Under the pieces are notes generated by a model. That model was not told the origin of the DNA. It made no database searches and saw nothing but the letters and a program-made list of their open reading frames with translations. This document shows positions 38,491 through 50,108 of a stretch of 64,000 nucleotides of DNA, in pieces; position 1 is the first letter of the stretch; each line of letters begins with the position of its first letter. A program made the translations under genes and the position numbers. The DNA comes from Tigriopus japonicus. Taxonomy: Eukaryota > Arthropoda > Copepoda > Harpacticoida > Harpacticidae. The stretch covers positions 1,326,939 to 1,390,938 of the forward strand of contig CM021319.1 in assembly GCA_010645155.1 (NCBI GenBank), in the 5' to 3' direction.

Positions 38491-40744
38491 ACGATTTTTG
38501 ACCAAAGGAATAAGCCTTTAATTAAATTATTTTTTGCGAACAGGGCCCCAAACAAAATTATTTCGTGACCAAATTTGCTTCAATCAAGTCATTTTTGAAA
38601 AGAAATTTTTAAATGAGCTGCGGTAAATGAAGTTTTGGAAAATGAGGAGGTCCCTTTGTATTACACTGTAATGTGTAACACTTGTACTTTTGGTATTTAG
38701 CGTCCAACTACTTTAACCATATACCTTCACATTTTTACGAAAATATCATGATGGACCGTGTCCATCCGTCAACTCGAATCATTAGTGGATCAAATATTAG
38801 ATCAAAATGGAAGATCTGACTTACACATATGGTTACCTACGTAAATGTTCAAGCGGATGTGTAACAACATTTATAATTTAGCCAAACATGAAGAGCTTAT
38901 CTAGATAGGTTAGCCCTTACTCAGAACACTGCATTGCAAGCAACACGGTGACAACCCTTATGAAATTGTTTGTTGAGCAGTCCTCTTAATTGATGAATGC
39001 CTCGCCATTGGCAACCTAGTGTCTTGGTCGAGCCGTAACTTGTTCCACCTATAGGTACTGAAAGAATATTGGCAATTCAACATTAAAAATGATTATTGGT
39101 AGGAAAAGGCTAAGAAAGCACTTTTCACGTTTATCCACTTTCCAATCTGCTTTTGGGAGGATTGACTTTACATTAGCTGATTGAGAGACAATGTCAAAAG
39201 CGAGCTTAGGTTTGTCGCAAATAAATTATAGATGTTACATGGACTGAAGTTCAACGATCCTTAATGTTGCTGGTCATAAACAAATGGAATTAATTCTAAT
39301 GAACTCAAGTCCGAGCTTTAAGATAAGGTTTGTCTTTGGGCCGGAAAGGTTTCCTTCGCCGGAAAAACACGTGCAAAATAGAAAAAAGCAAGTTCAAAAT
39401 CGGAAAGTAGTTGACAGTTCAGAATTGTTTTAGAATTTGATAAATTAGAATTTTCATAAAATATTATATATCCACCCCCTATTTATTATTGATAGATTTT
39501 CACTCGTGCTCCAACACATAGATAAATGAAATAGAGATATCTCAATTTTGACGTCGACAAAACCGCCCTCTATGAGGGATTACCTAACAACATTGGTAAA
39601 AATGATTGTTTCATAAGGTACGTCATAGAGTGCGCCACCGTGTTTGTAACGCAAATATCCTTTTTGAAGTTCGATTCTCCGAGTCAATTCAGAAAATACA
39701 GCCTACGTCATCTAGAGGTCACGGATCTCCGCACTGTCACGGCGGTCTGCCTGCTTTGCTAGAATTGAGAAGTCTGGGGGTAGTTTGTGTCCAACACTAC
39801 TACTCAAGATCATTTCAATCACGTAAAGTTATTCACAAATGTAAGCGTATATAGTTGACATTTTCGTCGCATATCTTATTAGAAACCAGATTTGAAATTG
39901 ATAATTTTTGAGACAAAAGTCTTTGAAATTGATAAATATTGACCAAAAAATTGAAAATCGAGTTTTACTGAGACATTACATTTTCTTATTTGAGGCAAGA
40001 TCCAAATCATTTTTTGTCGAAAATCTCAAATTTCTGCCATTAGATTGCTGTATCGCTAGATTTACCCATGGTTTATAACCACGTTTGATCTAGTTTCTTT
40101 TAAGCTCTTTTTAACAAGCGCCAATGTTTTTTACATTGTCTTCAAGATCTTCCGGCATTCAGGCATTGAGTATTTGACTATTTAATCATCTCTTGTTCTT
40201 AACACAAGTTTACTAAAGGTGTTCTAATTTTGCCATTGACATGCAGTTAAGGCGTAATGTTCATCAAAGGTGGACGGCTTTTCATCTATTGCCTATGCTT
40301 TGGAGGGTTTCTTCTCCAATGTTGGGAGCTCTTTTTTAAAGCATTTGATGGTGAAACCACCATCATTTCATCGTAAGCCTTCTGTGATCCTAATGTCTTT
40401 GAACGCTTTATTGGTTGCTAAAAATTCTTGTTTACCCCAAACAGAAAAAAGCCTGCAAAGGATGGCGAACTTGTTCTACCCCGAATGTCAATATGTCTTA
40501 TCCCGCCGACCACTCGCTCTCGTCTTACACAATTGGGTCTTTCTCCAGACTCTTGGGACGACGGACAATTCCATCCTGATTTTGTTGGAGATCCAAGTTG
40601 GCCAATTACGTCTGAAAATAACACCAATCTGTATGATTTGTCCATGTTTTCATATGAAGAGGTGTTTCAAGACGTGCACATTTATGGGACCATTGCAAAG
40701 ACCAATTTCCAAACCTACAAAGTAAGACCAGACGTTTTTTTTTT

Positions 40745-41975
40745 TTTTTTTGGGGGGGGGGGGATTTTTTATTACCGCTATAAGATATGGAACTCCCTGC
40801 AAAGAGAGTTAATGATTAATATAGTATATATTATTAACGTTTATCCGGAATTTGATCTACCAATGAGTTACTGTTGGCAGATCTGTACAACCTTTGAATA
40901 GTGGGTTGGTCAGGTATAGAATTTCAAAATTTGTCCAATCCTGCCTTAAATGCTGTTAGAGGATCAGCTCCTACATATTCCCGACGAAGATTAATGGGCA
41001 ACAAATTGAACAATGAAGGAGCCCGATAAAGAAGAGAGGAGCACTTCATTGTTCGAACTAGCCTTGATTCCTTAGGATTTGGAGGTGTTCTCAGAGCGCA
41101 CGTAAAACCTCTACGATCGCTCCAACTGATCTCAAATCCTGGGTTAGGACAGAGCCCATGAATGCTCTTAAAAACATACAGTATCAGATACCTTTCATAC
41201 CTTCTCTGAGTACTGTTCAACCCTAACTTCTTGAGCCTCTCCCAATACGAGAGCTCTCTCATTCCTGTGATGTTTCTAGTGAAACATCGTTGGACCTGCT
41301 CGACCTTTTGCAAACCTCCCAAACTCATTGGAGCCCAAATGGGTGAGGCATATTCAAGATGTGGCTGAACAATAGACTTTTACAGAGTTAGCATCGTAAT
41401 ACTATCTCTGGACTTGAAGGTGCGACAGATCAAGAAGCACTGGACTCATGGAGTGGGAGGCAAGCAATGAGAATAATGATTTCCAGTAAGAGCAATTCAA
41501 TTACGTTCTTCTGCAAATGAGACCTTGCATATGTTGACAAGAATACGTGTTTCAATTTTCAGCTCAATCGAACGTCGGAGACAAAAGTTATGCTCTCTCA
41601 AAGTTCAGTGCAAATCCTACAGAGAATGAATGAACTCGCCCTTTTGTGGTAATCGTTTTACCACAAAAGGGCGAGTTCATTCATTCTCTGCTCTCTTCAG
41701 TACATAAGTTTGAGAAGGCATAACTTTTCACTCCGGCGTTCGATTGGGCTGAAATTTGAAATACGTGTTCTTCTCAATGCAAGCCAGGTCTTATTTGCAG
41801 AAGAACGCAAATGGTTCGTTTCTGCTGGAAATCATAATTCTCATTGATAGCCTCCCACTCCATGATTTCCGTGCTTCTTGGACAGATCCAGCCACATGTT
41901 TGAAATGCCTTCCCCATTTTCAACTGGATATGCTCATCAAACTTTCCATCATCTTGGATGACAACTCCTAAATTC
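40745..41975 (-). mobile_element. LINE copy, minus strand, split by a palindrome
   Basis: The 3' tail is at 40755-40800 (read on minus: TAGCGGTAATAAAAAATCC). Upstream, a 134-codon frame (41328-40924) carries QRCFTRNITGMRELSYWERL, YERYLILYVFKSIHGLCP and SSLLYRAPSLFNLLPI, the C-terminal region after the RT of a non-LTR element. The 450-bp palindrome at 41431-41880 interrupts it, and LINE sequence resumes to about 41975. Confidence 0.85.
41431..41880. mobile_element. Full-length palindrome element with 7-bp TSD, copy 2
   Basis: 450 bp, starting CAAGAAGCACTGG and ending CGTGCTTCTTG. The central arms GAACTCGCCCTTTTGTGGTAA and their mirror pair almost perfectly. The flanks are GACAGAT on both sides (41424-41430 and 41881-41887). 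Removing the element and one GACAGAT restores the LINE sequence seen in the sister copies, so the 7-bp duplication is well supported. Confidence 0.9.
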
Positions 41976-41983
41976 CTGATTGA

Positions 41984-43305
41984 TTGGGAGATTTAGACTT
42001 GATTTCCATTCTGAAGCAGGAATCATCTGTAAATGAAGCCATAATTAGGCTGATTTCAATTTTTGGTGAGGTTAATTTGTCTCTGTGCATTCCAGAAATG
42101 GCACTGAAAGGTGGGCCATTGTCTAGAATTCCAAAGGTTAGAACGAAATTGTTTAACAGGAGTTGTCAGATTTCAAATAGACTTGACGCACTTCAAATCC
42201 ATTTGTTGTAGCTAACAATCAAAGCAAATTGGATGTGATCCAAGCAAAGAATAGGGCCTCCATTGAGTCCGATCAGTAAGTGAAGGAAAGTAGAGAAATC
42301 CAGGAGTCACTGGATCTCAAAATTTTTAGATAAGGACTTGGAGAAAGTCTATTCTTGGGTTGGCGAGAGTAACATGGCATTGAACGGGATGAAATTCCGC
42401 ACAATGACGTATGGGGCGTCAAAATTAGATGTTCCGCTCAAAGATAATGGAGGATGTGATATTAAACAGGTATCGTCTATCAGTAATTTAGGAGTTGTCA
42501 TCCAAGATGATGGAAAGTTTGATGAGCATATCCAGTTGAAAGTGGGGAAGGCATTTCAAACATGTGGCTGGATCTATCCAGGAACCCCTGATCTATCGCA
42601 CTTTCAAGTCCAGAGATAGCATTACGATGCTAACTCTGTATAAGTCGATTGTTCAGCCGCATCTTGAATATGCCTCACCCATTTGGGCTCCAATGAGTTC
42701 AGCAGGTTTGCAAAAGGTCGAGCAGGTTCAAAGATGTTTTACTAGGAACATCACAGGAATGAGAGAGCTCTCGTATTGGGAGAGGCTCCAGAAGTTACGA
42801 CAGTAGAGTACTCAGAGAAGGTATGAAAGGTATCTGATACTGTATATTTTCAAGAGCATTCATGGGCTCTGTCCTAACCCAGGATTTGAGATCAGTTGTA
42901 GCGATCGTAGAGGTTTTACGTGCGTTTTGAGAGCACCTCCAAATCCAAGGGAATCTAAGCTAGTTCGAACAATGAAGTCCTCCTCTCTTCTTTATCGGGC
43001 TCCTTCATTGTTCAATTTGTTACCCATTAGTCTTCGTCGGGAAAATGTAGGAGCTAATCCTCTAAAAGCATTTAAGGCAGGATTGGACAATTTTTTAAAT
43101 ACTATTCCTGACCAACCCACTATAAAAAGGTTGAACAGATCTGCCAACAGTAACTCATTGGTAGATCATATTTCATATAAATGTTGATTTGTTTAAGATT
43201 ATTTGTTAAAAAGTTGATTTAACATAATATGTAGTAATGTTAACATTTAACTTTCCGTACAGAGAATCCCATTCCTTTTAGCGGTAATAAAAAATCCGCA
43301 GCCCC
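41984..43305 (+). mobile_element. LINE copy, + strand, RT core deleted
   Basis: Its start encodes the part before the RT (RIPKVRTKLFNRSCQISNRL). It then jumps to the RT thumb (DKDLEKVYSWVGESNMALNG) and runs through the C-terminal region to the tail at 43262-43299. The catalytic RT block is missing, so this is an internally deleted copy. It lies head to head with the minus-strand LINE at 40745-41975. Confidence 0.82.
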
Positions 43306-44526
43306 AAAAAATGGTACCATAGTAGAAATAACTAATTCAATTACGTTGATCTTCTACATACTAATGTTTTTGTTAATATTTTGCTTCAAGGAGGTCAACG
43401 AAAGTGTGTTTAATAAGTACTCATCTTTCATGAAATTTAATTGAAATCATAAAATTCACGCCCATAGGAAATGAATACCAAGCAAAGTGGTAAATGCTTC
43501 ACTTTCCTCTTTGATGAAGTTCCTGCAACGTTGAAAATGAATGTGGTATTAAATTTAAAAGATGTGTTCGGTTCGCAACCAGGGCGTTTTCGTCTATATA
43601 TTCATGACAGAGGCCAAGAAGTGTTATTAGTGAATCAGGTAAGCTAATTTTAGTTGTATGTTAAGGTCTATCGTTGAAACTCAAATCTAGATAAACCCTT
43701 TAGTGGTGGTTAGACGTGCGAAAGTTAATCATTGATATTCTACCAAGAACGAGGAACAACATCATAATACAACAACAGACTCATGAAAGAATATCCAAAC
43801 CGGAGGGAACTATTCCAGGTTGCCGAGAAGATTGGAGCTCCTTGGATTATTATGAATGTGCGGACGAGTTCTTGCAAAGGTTGAGGGAGCCACATAAGTG
43901 TCGTTCTCCTTTTAGCATTGCCTTGAGTAAGACTAATTTCTTACGTTCTGTTTCTTTATAGTTAACTATTTTAGCACCATTTTACAATTTGCGGAGACGT
44001 CTGCAATGGATATTGTATCTACTTCTACGAGTACATAATGCTCAAACAAGACCCCCTAGTTATTTGACTCGATAATTTTGTCGTGATAACTAACTTGTCT
44101 TCGTTGCTTAACTCTCAAGTGAGATGGAAAGTGAAGGAGCATTTATTTTTTCCTTTCAAGATCAAACTGTTGAAGCGGAGAAAAAACCCATCTGCACCTC
44201 ATTCTATGAAACCAAATCGGTCGATGATCAAGAATCCAGAGCTTTTTGGTTTAAGGAGCATTCTACGAAATGTCCCGACTATTGCAAAGAGGTCTATTAC
44301 AAGGCATCAACCACGGATCGTGAAGAATTTGGTCAAAATTCAACGGCCATTTATATGAAATTTGGCACAACCAACATAATGAGGGAGAAGGAGGTCTACA
44401 TTTACGATTGGACTTTCATAATTTCTACGTTTGGAGGAAGTTTGGGACTATTCTTCGACTCTTTAGACTATTTTTGGATGTGATTAGGCTTTTTTGCATT
44501 GCCCAATTTTTCCCATTTACTTGCCC

Positions 44527-44532
44527 AATAAA
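44527..44532 (+). terminator. Polyadenylation signal, channel gene A
   Basis: AATAAA lies 44 bases after the shortened stop codon. The gene could therefore still make a processed transcript. Confidence 0.5.
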
Positions 44533-44539
44533 AGGCAAC

Positions 44540-45760
44540 TTTTGATTTACGTGCTCACAAAGTACAATTCATGTATTAATTTGGCCAAAATTGACATATT
44601 TCGCAATTATTTGTCCAAAAAATGGCAAATAAAATGATATATGGCCAATAAACTTTAAGAGCTAACAAATAGCAAAAAACATGTCTTCGAACATTATTAT
44701 TTATTTGTCTCATCTTATTTGTCTACATCAACGGTTCTTTAAATTGGGGACCCTGAAGAACTTTTGAAAAACACAAAAACTGTCAGTTTTCCAAATTTTT
44801 AAACGTCTAATTTCAACAAAGGCTGTTATATTTGATTGAGAATTATGATTGTTGAAAGTTACCATCACAATCAGTGTTATTTCAATTGTAAGTTAATTTT
44901 TGTTTAACCCAACTTTTTTACGCTGGGCTTCTCAAGAAGCTCTCAGGGGGCCTTGAGCTCAAAAAAGTTAAAGAACCTCTGTTCTATATTTTGCAACTGC
45001 GAATAGGCTTTTACAACAATATTTTAAAAAGTTTTAACGTTTCGCAACCTTTCTTTTTTCTTCAGCAAGATCAAACACTTCTTCTTTGCTCATTTGATTC
45101 ATGAGTTTGAAATGTTTGACAAAAATGCATCGTCAATTTTGGATAGTTAGGTGTGTGTGATTAAGAGAGTTTCTTTTATATTTTGATATTTTCTAATGAA
45201 ATGATATTTATATTTTTGGGCGACTATTCTGAAGAGGATATATCATATCATAATCATATTTGTAAATGATTGCTCTAATTACTAACCAACAACTGAGCTC
45301 TTTAAATAATCTAAAGTTCAAGTTGATATTGGACCTTACCTGAAAACAAAAGGACACAATTAAAAGGTGTGGAAGTAAACTACCTTTGTCCTGTTCAGGA
45401 ATTCTATAACTTCAAACGAACTATCAACATCCAGGAATTAAAATTTTTCTTAAATGTGCAATATAACATGCTAGCAATCAACCTGCTATCTAATCAGTAT
45501 GATTGGTTACCCGAATTCATTATATTAGTCATGTGATGCACAAAAACATTCGTGAACAATGTTGTTCCATATCTTGAAAATGCTCTTCAACCCAGATTTT
45601 AATTTTAGTATACAAATTGAAACTTAAATCAGTAAAGCTTTGTTGCAAAGAGTTTCAAATGTCAAATCAAATGTCAATGGCTTCATTGAGAACCGTTCTC
45701 TGTCATTTTACTTCTAACTTAAAAAACTCAATCTTCCACTTAATAAACCTACTATAAAGA
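44540..45760. other. Intergenic, nothing recognised
   Basis: AT-rich sequence between channel gene A and the SINE cluster. No long open frame, no family motif and no clear repeat. Confidence 0.5.
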
Positions 45761-45763
45761 AGC

Positions 45764-46110
45764 CAGAGTGGCCACGCGTACTAGCGCGTTCTTAAAAGTG
45801 CCGAGTGCAAGTGCTTCCCAGACGGCGTAGGTTCGAATCCTGTTGGGGATAGAATTGACACTGTCGGGAAAAATCCTTTCTAAGGAAGCCAGAGTGGCCG
45901 CGCGTACTAATGCGTTCTTGTAAGAGCCGAGTGCAAGTGCTTCCCCAGACGGCCGAGGTTCGAATCCAGTTGGGGATCGGATTGAAGCTGTCCGAGGTTC
46001 GAATCCAGTTGGGGATCGGATTGAAGCTGTCGGGAGAAATCCTTCAATTTACAGGGAATCGCATTCCTTGTAGCGGTAGTAGAAAATCCGCAACCAAAAA
46101 AACAAACAAA
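45764..46110 (+). mobile_element. tRNA-derived SINE dimer ending in the LINE tail
   Basis: Two tRNA-Leu/Ser-like heads (45767 and 45890) start AAGCCAGAGTGGCC, have GTGCAAGTGCTTCCC in place of a variable arm, and a B box GGTTCGAATCC. In the second, a 41-bp segment with the B box is doubled. After TTGAAGCTGTCGGGAGAAATCC the element ends (46051-46095) in CAGGGAATCGCATTCC, GCGGTAGTAGAAAATCCGC, AACC and A-rich sequence. That is the same 3' tail as the LINE family in this window. Confidence 0.75.
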
Positions 46111-46424
46111 AAAAATAACAGTTAACAATTTCCCTGGAAGTATTGATTATTCCGTCCTGTGGGTAGCCCGTTTTTGGAAATTCGATAAATCCAGGTATTA
46201 TATAGATATCTATGTCCTGGCCTATAACATCCCCACAAACATCAAACAAAGCTCAAAAGTGATGCCTTGTTACTAAAGAGGCAAATTTTTGTTCAAGAAT
46301 GGGATAAGTCACGTTGCAAAACAAGACAACAGACACCTTAGCCAAAAGTTGAGTCCAATAATGACCAGGGCCACCAGATAGCTGAAAATTACATTTTACA
46401 CTGTAATTACCAAAATCTTCTTTC

Positions 46425-46478
46425 TTTACAGGGAATCCCATTCCTTGTAGCGGCAATATAAGAAATCCGCAACCCACA
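46425..46478 (+). repeat. Solitary LINE/SINE 3' tail
   Basis: CAGGGAATCCCATTCC, TTGTAGCGGCAATATAAG and AAATCCGCAACCC form the conserved two-hairpin tail. No LINE coding sequence lies directly upstream, so this may be a strongly 5'-truncated insertion or the end of an unrecognised SINE. Confidence 0.65.
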
Positions 46479-46567
46479 AAAAAACCAACATAACATTTTA
46501 AGTTGAAACAATAATATTTAGTTTATCTTTGGGGCTACAAGAAGCATGTAAATTATATTTTACGGAA

Positions 46568-46691
46568 AACTGGACCCACCGGACAAATGGACCCACCGGA
46601 CGACTCGACACTCCAGACAACTCTACACACCAGACAACTCGGCACACCGGACAACTTGACCCACCGGACAACTTAACCCATTGGACAACTC
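46568..46691 (+). repeat. 17-bp minisatellite (CCGGACAACTnGnCCCA type)
   Basis: Seven to eight units of a 17-base repeat around CACCGGACAACTTGACC. An open frame crosses it only because of the repeat. An inverted set of units lies at 46973-47020. Confidence 0.75.
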
Positions 46692-46972
46692 GCAAGGCCA
46701 TAAAACTGGACCAATCTAATCCCATATTACAAAATTCAAGAATCGAATTTGAAGCCACGTCATTGAGAATGTTCTTCCTTCTCAAAAATAACAACCGTGA
46801 GGAAGAGCATGCACTCAGCTGCAGAGAGCTTTGATCTTCTCATTTTATCTTAGACATTCGAACTCATATCAATAAACAAACTCTTGGTAAAAGTGGCTCT
46901 GCCAAAAGGGGCTCTGCCAAATCACTTATTCCAAATGAGATTGAAAAAGGCTCAGGCAAGAAAAAATGAGTA

Positions 46973-47020
46973 AGTGTCGAGTTGTCTATTGGATCGAGTT
47001 GTCCGATGGGTTGAGCTTGT
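46973..47020 (-). repeat. Inverted units of the 17-bp minisatellite
   Basis: GTCGAGTTGTCTATTGG, ATCGAGTTGTCCGATGG and GTTGAG are the reverse complement of the units at 46568-46691, with the same 17-base period. The two arrays face each other across about 280 bases. Confidence 0.65.
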
Positions 47021-47219
47021 CCCATCTAGAGCAAGTAGACCGATTATTGTACTGTTTTACCAACCAAGTGGTCGGTCGTACGACATCCAGGAGTCTAGCT
47101 AGTTGTCGTGTGCCAGTTGTCGTGTGAGAAATTATCTACCTCTGTGGGGTTGTTTATCCAAAGCAAAGTTGATAGGTTATATCATATTATCATATGATAT
47201 ACATTATACCACTGATAAG

Positions 47220-47537
47220 TAGTGATGGACCGAAAGGGCTCATAACCCCCGAAACCGAAAGTTTCGGCCGAAAGAAGACTTAACCGAAACCGAAAGCAAC
47301 TGACTACAAAATTGTATAAATCGAAAATCCACCTTAAAAATTATATTGCTCACGTGATGGAAAGTCGCAAATTTTGAAAAATCGGGAAACTTAAATTGCA
47401 GAGATTTTTGGACAATTTTTTTTTCGATTTTGTTGCCAAACACCCTCCTTTATAGTGCATGTCAGCTTTCGTTTTTGATGGGCATATTCGAAACCGAAAC
47501 CGAATTTTCGGCCGAAAGCGCTTTCGGTCCATCACTG
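47220..47537. mobile_element. hAT-like MITE, family 2 (TAGTGATGGACCGAAAG)
   Basis: The ends TAGTGATGGACCGAAAGG and GCTTTCGGTCCATCACT are inverted repeats, with CCGAAACCGAAA motifs mirrored inside. No clean TSD is visible at this copy. The sister copy at 60618-60945 has an exact 8-bp TSD, which supports hAT membership. Confidence 0.75.
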
Positions 47538-47767
47538 ATGGCACACCACTGAAGAAACAAGACAAGGGGCTGTAACATCAATATTGAAGAACTGGGTGTT
47601 TCAAAAGAAACGGAGAACCTAATTCCATCGTCTTTAACTCGTGATTGAAACCACGTATGAACTCTTTAGATAGAATTGGTCAAACACTTGGCTTACACTT
47701 GGCTTGAAAAGTCAGAAAAGCAATTTCACCCAAGCTCAATATTTAAGCGACGCCGATTTTTCTCCTG

Positions 47768-47883
47768 AGCCCGTATTCTCAACTCGTTCTTGGTACTCTT
47801 CCTGTTGTAAAGTCCTACTTCTATGTACTAACTTCGTACTTGAAGTCTTACTTCAAGTACCAAGTACGAGTTGAGAATACTGG
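47768..47883. repeat. Short inverted repeat
   Basis: GTATTCTCAACTCGTTCTTGG at the left faces CCAAGTACGAGTTGAGAATAC at the right across about 70 bases that also hold smaller inverted ACTTC/GAAGT motifs. The origin may be an old MITE. Confidence 0.55.
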
Positions 47884-49414
47884 CCCTGGAGGGCTATTTA
47901 TGAAAACAGCGTTCGTGACTCGAACTTTTCTGTGCCTTCCGAAATTTGGCTAAAGTCACAAATAAGGCGACTTAGGGGGAGTGAACCATATGTTACGGAC
48001 ATGGTTTCCTGTTCCGATTCTTATGCATCACCCAGTACACCTTTGCCTTAGTACCTCTTGCCTTGTACCGAAACATGATTTACCCATTCTTGAACAATAA
48101 TTTACCACTTACCTCGATCGAAGTATGTATTGATTTTTTGGCAAAGAAGGACTGCAGTCAAGTGAATTCGTGAAAAAATATCCTAGGATCTACTTATTTA
48201 TCGACAAAAAGATCAATTCAAAAGAGCTTCGGGAAAATAAGTTTTGGCAAAATGGGTAGGTTCTCTTGCAATGTATGCTAACTGTTTAGTGTCCAACGAC
48301 TTTTAATATCATCTTCACATGCTCCTACGAGAATATAATTCTTGGAAATTTCTCGTTTCAAGGAACGGCTCCATCCGTCAATTCGAATCATTGGTGGATA
48401 AATTATTTCATGAATATGGAAGATCTGTTAACATACATGGTAACCTAAATGCTCAATAGTGTGTAACAACATTCAGCCTTCCATAAATAACTTTTGATGA
48501 TGGGATAGCCCTTACTCAATAGATGACCAGACATGCATTCAAAGTCTGTCCATTGTTTTTGGGACTCTTTGCCAAGGTTTTCCCCAAAAAGCCCTTTCAT
48601 ACTGTATATTCATTCATTCACCCAATCAACCTTGTGTTGGTTTAGTTTTCTTCCTACGGAGAGAGTTTTTGTTGGCGACAGTCATCAGAATTGGATTTGT
48701 TATCGTCATCTGATAAATTTAACGAACAGGGTTGCTCGTTTTTATAATCGTAGCAAACAATCATGTTTTCCTAAATCTGGAATGTTTGAGGCTTTGACCC
48801 AATTAATTGTTCCAAAAAGCTTTTTTTGCATTTGCTTTTGAGCAACCAGCCAGAAAATACTCTTGAAGCCATATCTTTAACTACACATCTTTTCCATGAA
48901 ACGAGAGTTTCCATTCATTATTCAAAATTTGTTTGCACATAAAAAACTCACAGGCCGCCACTAAAAATTCCGGTGTCAACCTTTCCCAAATTGTTTGTTG
49001 AACAATTTTCTTAATTGCTTAAAGCCTCGCGCTCGCCATGAGTAATCTGCTTTCAGAGGCAAGTCGCAACTTGTTCCTCCTTTAGATACTGAGAGTAGAT
49101 TGGCAATCCACTAAAAAACATATTTTGGGTATGAAAAGGGTAAACACTTTTCACATGTTTTCCACTTTCTAATTCATCGCTAAACACTTAAGTGGATTGA
49201 TTGCACATTTGCTGATTGAGCGACACTCACATAAGTGAGCAAAATAGACGCTACATGGATTGAAATTCCACTGTCAAAAGTAGTGCTAAGCATAAACAAC
49301 TGGAACTCTAATGAACTTACGTCCGAGCTTTGAAACAAGCTTGTTCATGGACCTACTTGGTTTCCTTTCCGAAAAGATGTGCAAAAATAAAAAGAAACTT
49401 CAAAATCACGCAGC

Positions 49415-49755
49415 AATGAACCGAAAAAAACATCAGCGAAGACCTTGCGTCGCCAGACCCATCTTACGTTGATTTCCAGCATGGTTGCCAGGACGAGAAG
49501 TACGATGCTAGTTTTGGGCAATATCTTAAGTCCTTTTCCTTGATGATTATCTTCTTTTGAATTGCATCAATTAGCTGAAAGGCACCTATTTTTGAGAAAT
49601 GATCCTTTTCGAAAAAACGATGGCCATTGATGAAACAGAGTTGACAAATGGCCAAAAAGTGGCATCAAAGATTATGTCCTGGCAACCTTGTTGGAAATCA
49701 ACGCAAGATGGGTCTGGCAACGGAAGGTCTCCGCTGATATTTTTCTCGGTTCATT
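49415..49755. mobile_element. MITE with long inverted repeats, possible 3-bp TSD
   Basis: The ends AATGAACCGA and TCGGTTCATT lead long inverted arms of about 75 bases (CAGACCCATCTTACGTTGAT faces ATCAACGCAAGATGGGTCTG). AGC flanks both sides (49412-49414 and 49756-49758). The matching segment of the other duplication copy near 39,400 lacks the element, so this is a post-duplication insertion. Confidence 0.78.
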
Positions 49756-50108
49756 AGCAATTGTCAAGAATTGTAAAAAAATTGGAACTGACAATTTTGC
49801 TTAAAACCTTTTTATCCGCCCTATGTTCATTATCAATAAGATATTTAAGGCAGATTATGTTGATAAATGGTGTTGACGTTAGCTATATTTGATCTCAATT
49901 TCGTTTAAACCCTCTTTTTTCAAGTGCAAGCGCCAATCTTTTTACACTGTCGCCAGAACCGCCCATCAGTCATACATTTAGTATATGATAATTTGAACAC
50001 ATCTTGTTCTAACCACAAGTTTATTAAAGGTGTAGGCTTTTGCCATTGTTTTAACCACAAGTTTGTTAAGGGTGTAGGATTTTGACATATACCTGCAGTT
50101 GCTATCCA

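Larger units (their letters stand above)
40257..44483 (+). pseudogene. DEG/ENaC-type sodium channel A, TM2 lost (probable pseudogene)
   Basis: Exons 40257-40372, 40445-40721, 43468-43638, 43704-43926 and 44161-44483 join with phases 2, 0, 0, 1 into 369 residues. They encode TM1 (FIYCLCFGGFLLQCWELFF), the post-TM1 LPRMSIC block, GKCFTF, the Cys-rich ectodomain (GCREDWSSLDYYECADEF, CRSPF, KCPDYCK) and the pre-TM2 YIYDWTFIISTFGGSLGLF. There the paralogue continues LGFSFLEM, but this copy reads FDSLDYFWM and stops, so the GxS filter and TM2 are gone. The codon before the shared upstream acceptor region also reads TAA where copy B has TGC. Splice sites and cysteines are otherwise intact, so decay is recent or the truncated protein is retained. 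The cytosolic N-terminus is not found. The 2.7-kb intron 2 is filled with LINE copies and a palindrome. Confidence 0.75.
38500..44535 (+). repeat. Segmental duplication, copy 1 (channel gene A)
   Basis: From about 38.5 kb, stretches such as CCATCCGTCAACTCGAATCATT, ATGGAAGATCTG and TGTGTAACAACATT recur in order from 48.2 kb, and the similarity continues through all five channel exons. The unit was later changed by different insertions in each copy. Edges are approximate. Confidence 0.8.

Noticed and set aside
40257..44483. Copy A as a normal functional channel
   Set aside because: It lacks the filter and TM2, and the upstream codon is a stop. It is kept as a probable pseudogene with a noted alternative.
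46529..46834. TGPTGRLDTPDN-type repeat protein
   Set aside because: The frame is produced by a 17-bp minisatellite; the reading frame shifts with each unit.
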